A DNA stretch of 64,000 bases from Neorhizobium alkalisoli (GCF_007829835.1 NZ_VIWP01000006.1:124001-188000), one strand, 5' to 3'. Shown: positions 18,642 to 27,814, numbered from the stretch's first letter. The notes: generated from the letters alone by a model not told the origin. Made by a program: numbers and translations.

Positions 18642-19049
18642 TCAGTCTTCGCCGATATCGGGAAACAGCCTGTCCGTCTGGCGCCGCTCGCGCTTGGTCG
18701 GCCGGCCGGCGCCGGGCATGCGCTGCGCCTGCTCGAAGGCGCTCAGTTTTTCCCACTCTTCCGGTGGTGGCGTCAGGTCTTCGTAAAGCAGGCGCGCTTC
18801 CTCGAAAGGACCGCGCCTTGCGCCACCGGATTTGACAACGAGGATGAGATCGCGCCTCTCGAGCGTAAGCTCGATCCTGTCGCCGGGCTTCACCTGAAAG
18901 CTCGCCTGCGAGACCAGGCCGCCATTCACCCGCACGTGGTTCGAATTGACGAGTGCCTGGGCGATCGAGCGGGACTTTGCCATACGCGCGAAAAAGAGCC
19001 ACTTGTCGATGCGCTGGCGCGAACCGGACTGCAGCTCTTTTTCACTCAT
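18642..19049 (-). CDS. S4-domain RNA-binding protein (Hsp15-like)
   Basis: A 135-residue protein with an N-terminal S4 RNA-binding domain (RIDKWLFFARMAKSRSIAQALVNSNHVRVNG) like Hsp15, which recycles free 50S subunits carrying a nascent chain. The C-terminus is basic (RPTKRERRQTDRL). It starts 4 bases after the helicase stop, so the two RNA-related genes are very likely one operon. Confidence 0.88.
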   Translation of the reverse strand: MSEKELQSGSRQRIDKWLFFARMAKSRSIAQALVNSNHVRVNGGLVSQASFQVKPGDRIELTLERRDLILVVKSGGARRGPFEEARLLYEDLTPPPEEWEKLSAFEQAQRMPGAGRPTKRERRQTDRLFPDIGED

Positions 19050-19053
19050 AAGC

Positions 19054-22000
19054 TTACTTCTTCATCTGCTCCTTCAAGGCGGCGAGCTTTGCGAAAGGCG
19101 AATCCGGATCGATCGGCTTTTCCTTGCGCGGCGGCTTTGCCTCGAAGCGAGCGGGCTGCTGGCTCTTGTTGCGGTCCGGACGATCGTTGCGATCGCCACG
19201 GTCCGGTCGTTCGCCACGATTGTCGGGGCGACGATTGTTGTCACGCGGCGGACGACCACCACCGTCTTCGCGGCGATTCTGGTTGCGATCGCGGTCACCG
19301 CGGTTGTTGTTGCCGTTCGGGCGGGCGTCACGACGCTCGCCACCTTCGCGCTGCTGGTTCTCGCCATTGCCGCCGGAACGCTGTCCCTGGCCCTGGCCGC
19401 CACGGCGATCGCCATGACGCTCGCCCTGCGGACGGCCGCCACGCTGGTTGTTTTCACGACCACCGCCCGGACGCCACAGAAGAACCGGCTTCGGCTCTTC
19501 GGCTTCCGCGGGCTTGGCTTCGGCAGCTTCGCCACCTTCGGCCGGAGCCTCGGCAACGGCTTCTGCCGGAGCAGCTTCGGCTGCAGCAGCAGCCGGCTCT
19601 TCGGCACTTTCGGCCGGAGCGGCTTCTGCAGTCTCGGTGGCTTCAGCCGTTTCAGCGGGCGCAGCTTCAGCGGCAGCCGGCGCTGCCGGTTCCTGCGCAC
19701 CGAGGAAGGCCGCCGCTTCTTCCGGCTTCACGGCATCGGCGCGATAACCGAGGCCCTTCAGGATTTCTTCCATATCGTCCGGCGTTGCGCCGAGAATGGA
19801 GAGCATGGCGGTCGTCGTCGTGAAACGGCGGCCGTCATAAGCGCCTTCCGGACGCGTACCCGAACCCGGCTTCCACTGCAGGAGCGGACGGATGAGGTCG
19901 GCAAGGCGCTCGAGAATGTCGATACGCACGGCGCGCTTGCCGAGGAAACGGAAGCCGGCGAGCTTGTAGAACATCCGCTCGAAGGTGGGATCGGCAACGA
20001 CCGAGGTGCGGCCGGCGGCCAGTGCCGGGATCAGGTCGCCGTAACCCGGCTTGTCGAGGCCGTCATTCTTCAGCGCCCAGAGGAGCGTGATGAGTTCGGC
20101 CGGAGCCGGCTTCAGGAGCGCCGGCATGAAGACGTGATAGGCACCGAAGCGGATGCCGTAACGGCGCATCGAGGCGCGCGCATCCTGTTCGAGCGACTTC
20201 ACTTCTTCGGCGACGTCACGACGGAAAAGAACGCCGAGGTTTTCGACGATCTGGAAAGCGAGGCCCTTGGCCAGACCCTGCAGGTCTTCGGCGCGCGACA
20301 GATCGTCGAGCGGCTTCAGGATCGTTGCGACGTGATGGTTCACGAAACGCTCGATACGGGCGACGACATGTTCGCGGGCCGGACCGGTCAGCTGTTCGTC
20401 TGCCAGCAGAAGAACGCGCGGACGCATGACATGGTCGCTGGCCGCAAGGCGGGCAACCGGCTCGCCGAGCCAGCGCACGAAACCGTCGGAGCCGACAGCA
20501 AGGTCGCTATTGCCCGATGCATAAAGCCGCGCGGCGCGCGCCTCGAACTCCAGCGCCAAAGCCTTCTGGGCAGCCGTCTGCACGGCCTTGGCATCCGGGC
20601 CTTCGGCACCGGCAATCGGAGTGAACCGGAAACCGGCCAATTGCCCCACGTGATGTCCTTCCACGAAGACATCGCCATTCACACTGATTTCAGCTTCCAG
20701 CATCGCATTCTCTCTTAGGCGCCTCATGAGCACAGATGTCCTGCGGTCAACAAATCGTTTCGTCAACCGTTCATGTAACGCGTCCGACAACCTATCCTCT
20801 ATTTCCCGCGTCTTTTCTTGCCAGTGTGTCGGATCGGCAAGCCAGCCAGGGCGGTTCGAAACATAGGTCCATGTACGGATTTGCGCAATTCTTGCGGACA
20901 GCGTGTCTATTTCCCCGTCTGTCCGGTCGGCACGGCGCACCTGCTCGCCCATGAACTCTTCGTTGACCGTGCCGAAGCGCACAAGATCGGAGAAAAGAGT
21001 CGAAATGAGGTCCGCATGCTGCGCCGGTGCAATTCGGCGATAGTCGGGAAGCGCGCAAGCTTCCCAAAGTTTTTCGACGCGCTCGGGCGTCGTTGCCGCA
21101 TCCTTGATTTCCGGATAGCGGGAAAGATAGTCGAGCGCCTGACTGTCGGTCGCCGGCAGCGCGCGCGTCAGGCCCTGAATTTTCGGCGCCGCATCGAGGC
21201 TCGCCCGAAGTGCTGAGATGGACGAAAAATCCAGCTCCTTCGAGCGCCATTGCAGCACTTTTACCGCATCGAAATGATGGCTTTCGATCCGCTCGACGAG
21301 TTCTTCGTCGAAGGGCTGGACCTGGCCGGTCACGCCAAACGTGCCATCGCGCACATGCCGGCCTGCGCGGCCGGCAATCTGCGCCAGTTCGGACGGATTG
21401 AGATTGCGGAACTGGTAACCGTCGAACTTCCGGTCCTGCGCGAAGGCGACATGATCGACATCGAGATTGAGGCCCATGCCGATCGCGTCAGTCGCAACGA
21501 GATATTCAACGTCGCCGGCCTGATAGAGCGCCACCTGGGCATTGCGGGTACGGGGGCTGAGTGCGCCGAGCACGACGGCGGCACCACCGCGCTGGCGGCG
21601 GATCAGTTCGGCGATCGCATAAACCTCGTCAGCCGAGAAGGCGACGATGGCGGTGCGCTGCGGCAGGCGGGTAATCTTCTTCTGGCCGGCATAAAACAGC
21701 TGCGAAAGACGCGGCCGTTCGATTGTCGTGATGCCGGGCAGAAGTTTTTCGAGGATCGGCCGCATCGTGCCGGCGCCGAGAAGCAGGGTTTCCTCGCGAC
21801 CACGCAGATGCAGGATGCGGTCGGTAAAAATGTGGCCGCGCTCGAGATCGCCGGCAAGCTGCACTTCGTCGATCGCGACAAAGGCGGCCTTGGTCTCGCG
21901 CGGCATGGCTTCGACAGTACAGACGGAGAAACGCGCTTTCGGTGGCGTGATCTTCTCCTCGCCGGTGATCAACGCCACCTGCGACACGCCGACCTTCTCG

Positions 22001-22152
22001 ACGACCCGCCCATAAACCTCGCGCGCCAAAAGCCTGAGCGGAAGGCCGATCACCCCGGAACCATGGGCGACCATTCTCTCGATGGCATAATGGGTCTTGC
22101 CGGTATTGGTGGGACCGAGCACGGCGGTGACGCCGCGTCCGCTGGTTATCAT
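19054..22152 (-). CDS. SUV3-like superfamily 2 RNA helicase with long disordered C-terminus
   Basis: A protein of about 1032 residues. The helicase core has Walker A VLGPTNTGKTHYA near the N-terminus and a DEVQ box (VAIDEVQLAGDLERG), and the second RecA domain carries VATDAIGMGLNLDVDHVAF and QIAGRAGR, as in mitochondrial SUV3. The last ~230 residues are an Ala/Glu/Pro-rich tract followed by an Arg/Gly/Asn/Asp-rich tract, ending with a short basic motif. The ATG at 22152 is preferred; a TTG at 22167 would add five residues. It is likely an RNA degradation or ribosome-maturation helicase. Confidence 0.88.
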   Translation of the reverse strand: MITSGRGVTAVLGPTNTGKTHYAIERMVAHGSGVIGLPLRLLAREVYGRVVEKVGVSQVALITGEEKITPPKARFSVCTVEAMPRETKAAFVAIDEVQLAGDLERGHIFTDRILHLRGREETLLLGAGTMRPILEKLLPGITTIERPRLSQLFYAGQKKITRLPQRTAIVAFSADEVYAIAELIRRQRGGAAVVLGALSPRTRNAQVALYQAGDVEYLVATDAIGMGLNLDVDHVAFAQDRKFDGYQFRNLNPSELAQIAGRAGRHVRDGTFGVTGQVQPFDEELVERIESHHFDAVKVLQWRSKELDFSSISALRASLDAAPKIQGLTRALPATDSQALDYLSRYPEIKDAATTPERVEKLWEACALPDYRRIAPAQHADLISTLFSDLVRFGTVNEEFMGEQVRRADRTDGEIDTLSARIAQIRTWTYVSNRPGWLADPTHWQEKTREIEDRLSDALHERLTKRFVDRRTSVLMRRLRENAMLEAEISVNGDVFVEGHHVGQLAGFRFTPIAGAEGPDAKAVQTAAQKALALEFEARAARLYASGNSDLAVGSDGFVRWLGEPVARLAASDHVMRPRVLLLADEQLTGPAREHVVARIERFVNHHVATILKPLDDLSRAEDLQGLAKGLAFQIVENLGVLFRRDVAEEVKSLEQDARASMRRYGIRFGAYHVFMPALLKPAPAELITLLWALKNDGLDKPGYGDLIPALAAGRTSVVADPTFERMFYKLAGFRFLGKRAVRIDILERLADLIRPLLQWKPGSGTRPEGAYDGRRFTTTTAMLSILGATPDDMEEILKGLGYRADAVKPEEAAAFLGAQEPAAPAAAEAAPAETAEATETAEAAPAESAEEPAAAAAEAAPAEAVAEAPAEGGEAAEAKPAEAEEPKPVLLWRPGGGRENNQRGGRPQGERHGDRRGGQGQGQRSGGNGENQQREGGERRDARPNGNNNRGDRDRNQNRREDGGGRPPRDNNRRPDNRGERPDRGDRNDRPDRNKSQQPARFEAKPPRKEKPIDPDSPFAKLAALKEQMKK

Positions 22153-22560
22153 GGGCTGAAAATTCAAAGCCGGATCCCGTCTGTCGACTGATCCATTTCA
22201 AGGATCGGCGAAAGACATGGCGATCCGCAACGACAAACGCAAGCCGCGATCGTGATTTTACCTCGATAATCCTCTCATTCGCAGCTGTGCGAACAGGCTT
22301 TTGCGATGTTGAGTCGAACAAAAGCGAACGAATCGGCGACGAAGGACGGATTCAGCTTTTGTTCACCGCTACTAATGGAAGCGCAGGCATGCAGACCTAC
22401 GAAATGCTGAATCTTTGGTGCTGAAACCGGTGCTTTCGTTGACGTTTGAGCCTGATGGCTCGGAGTCACGTCCACCATAGAGAGTCAAGCGGGCAGGCTT
22501 GCAACGACCACGATATCTGTCACCCGTTTACCACACGTGATGGCGCGGCAATAAGCCTTT
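22153..22560. other. Gene-free region between helicase and DUF3309 genes
   Basis: About 400 bases between two divergent genes with no convincing open frame. It should contain the helicase promoter. The sigma-EcfG promoter that follows belongs to the rightward gene. Confidence 0.4.
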
Positions 22561-22585
22561 GGAACAAAACTTACAAAGACACGTT
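22561..22585 (+). promoter_or_regulatory. Sigma-EcfG promoter of the DUF3309 gene
   Basis: GGAAC at 22561-22565, a 16-base spacer and CGTT at 22582-22585 match the EcfG consensus exactly, about 73 bases before the start codon. Confidence 0.8.
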
Positions 22586-22657
22586 TTCCCCGCAATTCCA
22601 AACGGCTGCGATCCCATAGAGGCGGTTGCAGTGGAACAGGCAGCGGAGATATAAAAC

Positions 22658-22813
22658 ATGCTCGGAACCGTATTACTCGTTATCCTTATTCTGCTGTTGC
22701 TTGGCGCATTGCCAAATTGGGGTTACAGCCGGAGCTGGGGATACGGCCCGTCCGGTGGTCTCGGACTGGTCGTGATCATCATCATCATTCTCCTGCTGAT
22801 GGGCAGGATCTAA
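22658..22813 (+). CDS. DUF3309-family small membrane protein
   Basis: A 51-residue protein. It begins MLGTVLLVILILLLLGALP, has a middle Trp/Tyr/Gly segment (WGYSRSWGYGPSGG) and ends in a second hydrophobic helix LVVIIIIILLLMGRI. This two-helix layout is the DUF3309 family, whose function is unknown. GGAG lies nine bases before the ATG. The sigma-EcfG promoter makes it a probable general-stress gene. The glycine-zipper lipoprotein gene follows 39 bases later and may share the transcript. Confidence 0.85.
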   Translation: MLGTVLLVILILLLLGALPNWGYSRSWGYGPSGGLGLVVIIIIILLLMGRI

Positions 22814-22852
22814 AGCGCCAACACGCGCAACACAAGGGAAGGGAAAACTGAC

Positions 22853-23107
22853 ATGAAGAAGATCTTGCTCGTAGGCGCCATGATGGCAGCTCTGGCATCC
22901 TGCACCTCGACCGAAAAGGGCACCGCAATCGGCGCCGGCACCGGTGCAGTTATCGGCGGTGCAGTCACCAACAGCTGGGGTGGTGCAGCAGTCGGCGCCG
23001 TTGCAGGCGGCCTGGTCGGCGCAGCCATCGGCGAATCGCAGAAGCACCCGGGCTATTGCGTCTATCGCGACCGTTACGGCCGCACCTACGAAGCCCGTTG
23101 CCGCTAA
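22853..23107 (+). CDS. Glycine-zipper lipoprotein
   Basis: An 84-residue protein with a lipoprotein signal (MKKILLVGAMMAALASC, Cys17) followed by a Gly/Ala-rich zipper (IGAGTGAVIGGAVTNSWGGAAVG). The C-terminal YCVYRDRYGRTYEARC is conserved in this small YMGG-like group. It probably sits in the envelope. It is followed by a strong terminator. Confidence 0.87.
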   Translation: MKKILLVGAMMAALASCTSTEKGTAIGAGTGAVIGGAVTNSWGGAAVGAVAGGLVGAAIGESQKHPGYCVYRDRYGRTYEARCR

Positions 23108-23132
23108 TCGCAACCGGTCTTCGATCAATCAA

Positions 23133-23161
23133 CCGGCGTCCGAAAGGGCGTCGGTTTTTTC
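23133..23161 (+). terminator. Rho-independent terminator
   Basis: CCGGCGTCC-gaaa-GGGCGTCGG followed by TTTTTTC, 25 bases past the glycine-zipper gene. Confidence 0.87.
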
Positions 23162-23298
23162 ATGTCTGAAGGATCGAACAGACATTGGGCCAAAGCCGGA
23201 ACGAATCGCTGACGAATCGGCGACATCTTCGTTTTCCGGGTTTGTTCACGCCAATATATTGTTATTTATGAATATTTTAACCATAGAGCCGAAGCCGG

Positions 23299-24027
23299 TC
23301 AGCCCGCAAAAAACTGTCCGCCATTGGCTGTCAGGGTCGAGCCGGTGATGAAGCCGGCCTCATCCGAGACCAGGAACACGACGCAGCGGGCAACTTCTTC
23401 CGGTTCGCCGAGGCGGCCGACCGGGATCTGCGGCACGATCTTCTCCGCCAGCACCTTTTCCGGAATGGCCCGCACCATTTCGGTGGCGATATAACCGGGG
23501 CAGATGGCGTTGACGGTGATGTTGCGGGTCGCGCCTTCCTGCGCCAGTGCCTTGGTGAAACCGAGATCTCCGGCCTTGGCCGCCGAATAGTTCACCTGCC
23601 CCATCTGGCCCTTCTGGCCATTGATCGAGGAAATATTGACGATCCGCCCGAAACCGCGATCACGCATGCCGGTCCAGACGGGATGCGTCATGTTGAAAAG
23701 ACCGGTCAGGTTCGTATCGACCACTTCCTTCCATTGAAGCGGCGTCATCTTGTGAAACATGCTGTCGCGGGTAATGCCGGCATTGTTGACGAGGATTTCG
23801 ACAGGCCCGAGCATGGCCTCGACCCGGGCAATGCCGTCGACACAGGCTTCATAATTCGAGACATCCCATTTGAAGACCGGGATGCCGGTCCGCTCATGGA
23901 AGGCGGCGGCCTTTTCCTCGTTGCCGGCATAGTTTGCCGCAACCGAATAACCCGCGGATTTGAGAGCGATACTGGTTGCCTCGCCGATGCCGCGAGTCCC
24001 TCCCGATACCAATGCCACGCGACCCAT
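23299..24027 (-). CDS. phaB: Acetoacetyl-CoA reductase
   Basis: A 242-residue NADPH-dependent short-chain dehydrogenase. The nucleotide site is SGGTRGIG (residues 8-15), NNAG follows, and the catalytic Ser-Tyr-Lys are in NISSINGQKGQMGQVNYSAAKAG. It reduces acetoacetyl-CoA to (R)-3-hydroxybutyryl-CoA for PHB. The ATG at 24027 follows GAGGAGG and gives the normal length. phaA lies immediately upstream on the same strand. The PHB synthase gene is not in this window. Confidence 0.95.
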   Translation of the reverse strand: MGRVALVSGGTRGIGEATSIALKSAGYSVAANYAGNEEKAAAFHERTGIPVFKWDVSNYEACVDGIARVEAMLGPVEILVNNAGITRDSMFHKMTPLQWKEVVDTNLTGLFNMTHPVWTGMRDRGFGRIVNISSINGQKGQMGQVNYSAAKAGDLGFTKALAQEGATRNITVNAICPGYIATEMVRAIPEKVLAEKIVPQIPVGRLGEPEEVARCVVFLVSDEAGFITGSTLTANGGQFFAG

Positions 24028-24173
24028 CAGCCGTTCCTCCTCAGCGTTGTATCCCCATGCCAAAAATGGATGGCAGGCGATGTAACTCGCCTCACTATGC
24101 CAGAGAAAATGCAACCCGCCAGTCTTTCATGACGGGAAGCGCATAAACAAAGATCCGAAGCCAAAGTTGAAAC

Positions 24174-25355
24174 TTAAAGCGTCTCCAGGCACATGGCGAT
24201 GCCCATGCCACCGCCGATGCACAGCGTCGCCAGCCCCTTCTTGACGCCCCGGCGCTTCATTTCGAAGACCAGCGTGTTGAGAATACGAGCGCCGGATGCG
24301 CCGATCGGATGGCCGATCGCGATCGCGCCGCCATTGACGTTAACGATCGAAGGATCGAAGCCGAGATCGCGAACGACCGCGCAGGACTGTGCCGCAAAGG
24401 CCTCATTGGCTTCAACGAGTTCGACATCGCCGATCCGCCAGCCAGCCTTTTCCAGCGCCTTGCGCGAGGCCGGGATCGGTCCGGTGCCCATGATCTGCGG
24501 ATCGACGCCAGCCGTTGCCCAGGACACGATCCGGGCAAGCGGAGCGATGCCGCGCCGCGAAGCTTCATCCTCGGCCATCAGGACGGCAGCGGCTGCGCCG
24601 TCGTTCAGGCCGGAAGCGTTGGCTGCCGTGACCGTACCATCCTTGTCGAAGGCGGGACGCAGCTTGGCCATCGCCTCGATCGTCGCACCGGCACGGATAT
24701 ATTCGTCCGCATCGACCGTAACGTCACCCTTGCGGGTGCTGATGACGAAGGGAACGATCTCGTCCTTGAACCGGCCTGCGAGCTGGGCCGCTTCGGCCTT
24801 GTTCTGCGAGGAGACGGCGAACTGGTCCTGTTCCTCGCGCGTCAGCTGCCACTGGCGGGCGATGTTTTCCGCCGTGATGCCCATATGGTAGCCGTAAAAG
24901 GCGTCCGTCAGGCCGTCCTTGATCATCGTGTCGATCATCTTGAAATCGCCCATCTTCACGCCGCCGCGCAAATGCGCGCAATGCGGTGCCATGGACATGG
25001 ATTCCTGGCCGCCGGCCACGATGATCTGCGCATCGCCCAGCGCGATCTGCTGCATGCCGAGCGCGACTGCGCGCAGGCCGGAACCGCAGAGCTGGTTGAC
25101 GCCCCAGGCGGTCTTTTCCTTCGGAACGCCGGCCTTCATCGCCGCCTGGCGCGCCGGGTTCTGTCCTTCGCCTGCCGGCAGGACCTGACCGAGGATAACC
25201 TCATCCACCTCGGCCGCATCGACGCAGGCGCGCTCGAGCGCTGCCTTGACGACACTTGCACCCAGCTCGTGGGCGGCGACATTGGCAAAGGCGCCGTTGA
25301 AGGAACCGACGGCGGTTCTTGCTGCAGATGCGATGACGATCGATGGGCTGGTCAT
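24174..25355 (-). CDS. phaA: Acetyl-CoA acetyltransferase (beta-ketothiolase)
   Basis: A 393-residue biosynthetic thiolase that condenses two acetyl-CoA to acetoacetyl-CoA. The nucleophile is Cys90 (VNQLCGSGLR); the catalytic His and second Cys are in AIAIGHPIGASG and TLCIGGGMG at the C-terminus. The ATG at 25355 follows CAGGAGG. phaB follows after about 146 bases, and phaR is divergent upstream, which is the common PHB layout in rhizobia. Confidence 0.95.
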   Translation of the reverse strand: MTSPSIVIASAARTAVGSFNGAFANVAAHELGASVVKAALERACVDAAEVDEVILGQVLPAGEGQNPARQAAMKAGVPKEKTAWGVNQLCGSGLRAVALGMQQIALGDAQIIVAGGQESMSMAPHCAHLRGGVKMGDFKMIDTMIKDGLTDAFYGYHMGITAENIARQWQLTREEQDQFAVSSQNKAEAAQLAGRFKDEIVPFVISTRKGDVTVDADEYIRAGATIEAMAKLRPAFDKDGTVTAANASGLNDGAAAAVLMAEDEASRRGIAPLARIVSWATAGVDPQIMGTGPIPASRKALEKAGWRIGDVELVEANEAFAAQSCAVVRDLGFDPSIVNVNGGAIAIGHPIGASGARILNTLVFEMKRRGVKKGLATLCIGGGMGIAMCLETL

Positions 25356-25478
25356 GACTGTTTCCTCCTGAACTCTGTTTGGCGCGGAGAGTGTCAAAGC
25401 GCGCTGCGATAGTCAAACCCGCGGGGACTGCCGCCCGGTTACCTCAATGGCAGAAATACCCGCGAAAATTCATGGATT

Positions 25479-25490
25479 TGCTGCGCAGCA
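25479..25490. promoter_or_regulatory. Candidate PhaR operator palindrome
   Basis: A perfect 12-base palindrome TGCTGCGCAGCA lies in the gap between the divergent phaA and phaR genes. PhaR in Paracoccus and Rhodobacter binds TGC-rich inverted repeats of the CTGC-GCAG type. The match is suggestive only. Confidence 0.4.
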
Positions 25491-25609
25491 CGGGGTCGCC
25501 GCGTTGCACAAAATAGATTGTCAGCACCCTTCATTTAGGCTTACATTCGCAATGGGAGAAGTGCCGCCGCATAAGAATGAACGATATCGACGGCCGGAGG
25601 AGGGCAATC

Positions 25610-26194
25610 ATGGCGAAAATCGAAGGCGAAGTGGTTATCAAGAAATACGCCAACCGGCGTCTCTACAATACCGGTACCAGCACCTATGTGACGCTCGAAG
25701 ATCTGGCCAAGATGGTCAAGAAGGGCGAGGAATTCATTGTCCAGGACGCCAAGAGCGGCGAGGACATTACCCATTCGGTTCTGACCCAGATCATTTTCGA
25801 GCAGGAATCCAAGACCGGCAACACGCTTCTGCCCGTTTCCTTCCTGCGCCAGCTGATCTCCTATTATGGCGACCAGATGCAGATGGTCGTGCCGACCTTT
25901 CTCGAACATTCGATGAAGACCTTTACCGACCAGCAGGCGCAGATGCGCGAGCAGATGACGCGCGCCCTCGGCGACACGCCGCTGGCCAAGAACCTGCAGG
26001 CGCCGATGCAGCTGATGGAAGATCAGGTGCGCCGCAATACCGAGCTTTTCCGCCAGACGCTGCAGATGTTTTCGCCCTTCACGCCCCAGCCGAGTGCGCC
26101 TGCCGCAAAGAAGCCTGCGGACGCCAAGGATATCGACGACCTGAAGGACCAGCTGCGCGCGCTGCAGGACCGTCTGGACAGCATGGGAAGCTGA
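25610..26194 (+). CDS. phaR: Polyhydroxyalkanoate synthesis repressor PhaR
   Basis: A 194-residue regulator. The N-terminal DNA-binding PHB_acc_N domain is clear (VIKKYANRRLYNTGTSTYVTLEDL), followed by the PHB-binding PHB_acc region (QMVVPTFLEHSMKTF) and a C-terminal coiled-coil (IDDLKDQLRALQDRL). It senses PHB granules and represses phasin and PHB genes. The ATG at 25610 follows GGAGGAGG. It is divergent from phaAB. Confidence 0.94.
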   Translation: MAKIEGEVVIKKYANRRLYNTGTSTYVTLEDLAKMVKKGEEFIVQDAKSGEDITHSVLTQIIFEQESKTGNTLLPVSFLRQLISYYGDQMQMVVPTFLEHSMKTFTDQQAQMREQMTRALGDTPLAKNLQAPMQLMEDQVRRNTELFRQTLQMFSPFTPQPSAPAAKKPADAKDIDDLKDQLRALQDRLDSMGS

Positions 26195-26212
26195 AAGCTT
26201 CCCTTCCCAGCC

Positions 26213-26620
26213 TTACAATCCGATCGAGACATCCCGGCCGGCGGCGCGAATTGCCACCGCAAAGCCGCCGATGACGTCGACGAAGGTGATCGTCATCAGG
26301 ATGAAGAAGGTCTGCGTCGCCGCATTCCGGACCAGCAGGAACTCGACCAGAAAAGCGATGAAGACCAGCATGGACAGCATGTGATTGAGCAGCGAGCCGC
26401 GCCCATTGCGGCTGGCCTTCAGGATCTCGATGAACAGGAAGAAAAGTGCGACGACGATCAGCACGTCGCCGAGGTTCATCGTCCAGTTGGCGCCCGACAG
26501 CATCTGCAGCGAGATCACCACATCCTCAAGCGCGGCCACGCCGCCTGCGCCGAACAGGCCGATCATCGCAAGATTGTAGAGGATGAACGGGATGATCATC
26601 AGCGGCAGGGCAACAAGCAT
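26213..26620 (-). CDS. Four-helix membrane protein of unknown function
   Basis: A 135-residue protein not recognised beyond its topology. Four hydrophobic helices are visible: LVALPLMIIPFILYNLAMIG, VLIVVALFFLFIEIL, MLVFIAFLVEFLLV and FFILMTITFVDVIGGFAVAI. A short cytoplasmic loop KASRNGRGS follows helix 2. It is convergent with phaR and lies downstream of rpmF on the same strand. The ATG at 26620 is preferred, since an upstream frame adds a charged non-membrane segment. Confidence 0.7.
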   Translation of the reverse strand: MLVALPLMIIPFILYNLAMIGLFGAGGVAALEDVVISLQMLSGANWTMNLGDVLIVVALFFLFIEILKASRNGRGSLLNHMLSMLVFIAFLVEFLLVRNAATQTFFILMTITFVDVIGGFAVAIRAAGRDVSIGL

Positions 26621-26697
26621 GACTGGCTCCGCAAAGGGTAATCTCGGGGCCCGGACTTTGCTGTCTCGAGCCGCTTTCCGCAAGGTCGTGCAGAAAC

Positions 26698-26722
26698 AAA
26701 AAAGGCCGGCAAAGCCGGCCTT
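26698..26722 (-). terminator. Rho-independent terminator of rpmF
   Basis: On the minus strand GGCCGGC-ttt-GCCGGCC is followed by TTTTTTG, about 24 bases past the rpmF stop. Confidence 0.87.
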
Positions 26723-26745
26723 TCAAGTAGAACAAGGAAAAACGC

Positions 26746-26931
26746 TTATGCGCTTTCCTTCGGCGTCAGAACCTGACGGCCGCGGTACATGCCGGTCTTC
26801 AGATCGACATGGTGCGGCCGGCGCAGTTCGCCGGAATTCTTGTCTTCGACATAGGTCGGAGCCTTGAGCGCGTCGGCGGAGCGGCGCATACCGCGCTTGG
26901 ACGGGCTCGTTTTTCTCTTCGGTACAGCCAT
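26746..26931 (-). CDS. rpmF: 50S ribosomal protein L32
   Basis: A 61-residue ribosomal protein. The start MAVPKRKTSPSKRGMRRS and the RRPHHVDLKTGMYRGRQVL segment are diagnostic for L32 of alphaproteobacteria. It is the non-zinc form, as no cysteines are present. A terminator follows. Confidence 0.97.
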   Translation of the reverse strand: MAVPKRKTSPSKRGMRRSADALKAPTYVEDKNSGELRRPHHVDLKTGMYRGRQVLTPKESA

Positions 26932-27097
26932 TTTCGTTACTCCACTTCGTGCAAAACGTAATCTCCGGCCGCTGTGAGGCCGAACTCATCACGTCTCGAT
27001 CTCGGAAATTGGAGCGGCTTATACATGCGCATAGGGGCTTTGACCAGTCCTTGGGCCCTATTTTTTCGAGGGATCGGCATTTTCAGGTTGAAACGCT

Positions 27098-27745
27098 TCA
27101 GGCCTCGTCTTCTTCGACGATCCAGGGCTCCTTCAATGCCGCTTCCTGCCATGCCAGCCAGGCCGGGTGGGATTTGACCGCGTCCATATAATCAAGCGTC
27201 TCCCGGTCGTCCACGAGATGATAGACATCGAACCGGTTGACGACGGGCGCAAACATCGCGTCAGCCCCGGAAAATGCGCCGAAAAGGTAAGGCCCGCCGG
27301 ACTTTTGCCTGAGCTCCCGCCAGATCGCCGAAATCCGCGCGACATCATCCATCACACCATCCGGCAGGGCGATCTTGCCCTTCGGCCGGCGGATATTCAT
27401 CGGGCAGGCATTGCGCAGTGCCCGGAAGCCGGACAGCATTTCCATGGAAATGGAACGGGCAATTGTGCGGTCCGCCGCAGCTTTCGGCCAGAGGCCGCTT
27501 TCCGGAAAAAGCTCGGCCGCATATTCGATGATCGCCAGCGATTCCCAGACGCGCACATCGCCATGATGCAGGACGGGGACGCGGCCGGTCGGCGAAATCG
27601 GCTTGAACTTCGGATTGCCGGCGGCCATTTCGAACGGTATCAGCACTTCCTCAAACGGGATGCCGGCCGCCGTCAGCGCGATCCATGGACGCATGGACCA
27701 GGACGAATAATTCTTGTTGGCGATATAAAGGACGAGCTTTTCCAT
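27098..27745 (-). CDS. Glutathione S-transferase family protein
   Basis: A 215-residue GST. The N-terminal thioredoxin-like domain begins LYIANKNYSSWSMRPWIAL, with the Ser likely to contact glutathione, and has the cis-Pro motif TGRVPVL and the WESLAIIEYA segment. A helical C-terminal domain follows. Its substrate is unknown. The C-terminus is acidic. It lies 69 bases downstream of the mtgA stop, on the same strand. Confidence 0.9.
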   Translation of the reverse strand: MEKLVLYIANKNYSSWSMRPWIALTAAGIPFEEVLIPFEMAAGNPKFKPISPTGRVPVLHHGDVRVWESLAIIEYAAELFPESGLWPKAAADRTIARSISMEMLSGFRALRNACPMNIRRPKGKIALPDGVMDDVARISAIWRELRQKSGGPYLFGAFSGADAMFAPVVNRFDVYHLVDDRETLDYMDAVKSHPAWLAWQEAALKEPWIVEEDEA

Positions 27746-27814
27746 GGCGATCTCCCGATTGGTCTTGGCAGGCTATACGCACACGGCATGCCCGACCAAT
27801 GAATTGCCGGAAAC

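Noticed and set aside
18946..20718. A 590-codon frame opposite the helicase tail
   Set aside because: It mirrors the low-complexity RG/AE repeats of the helicase and shows no recognisable family.
23177..23220. GGAAC followed by CGTT as another sigma-EcfG promoter
   Set aside because: The spacer is about 27 bases, far from 16-17.
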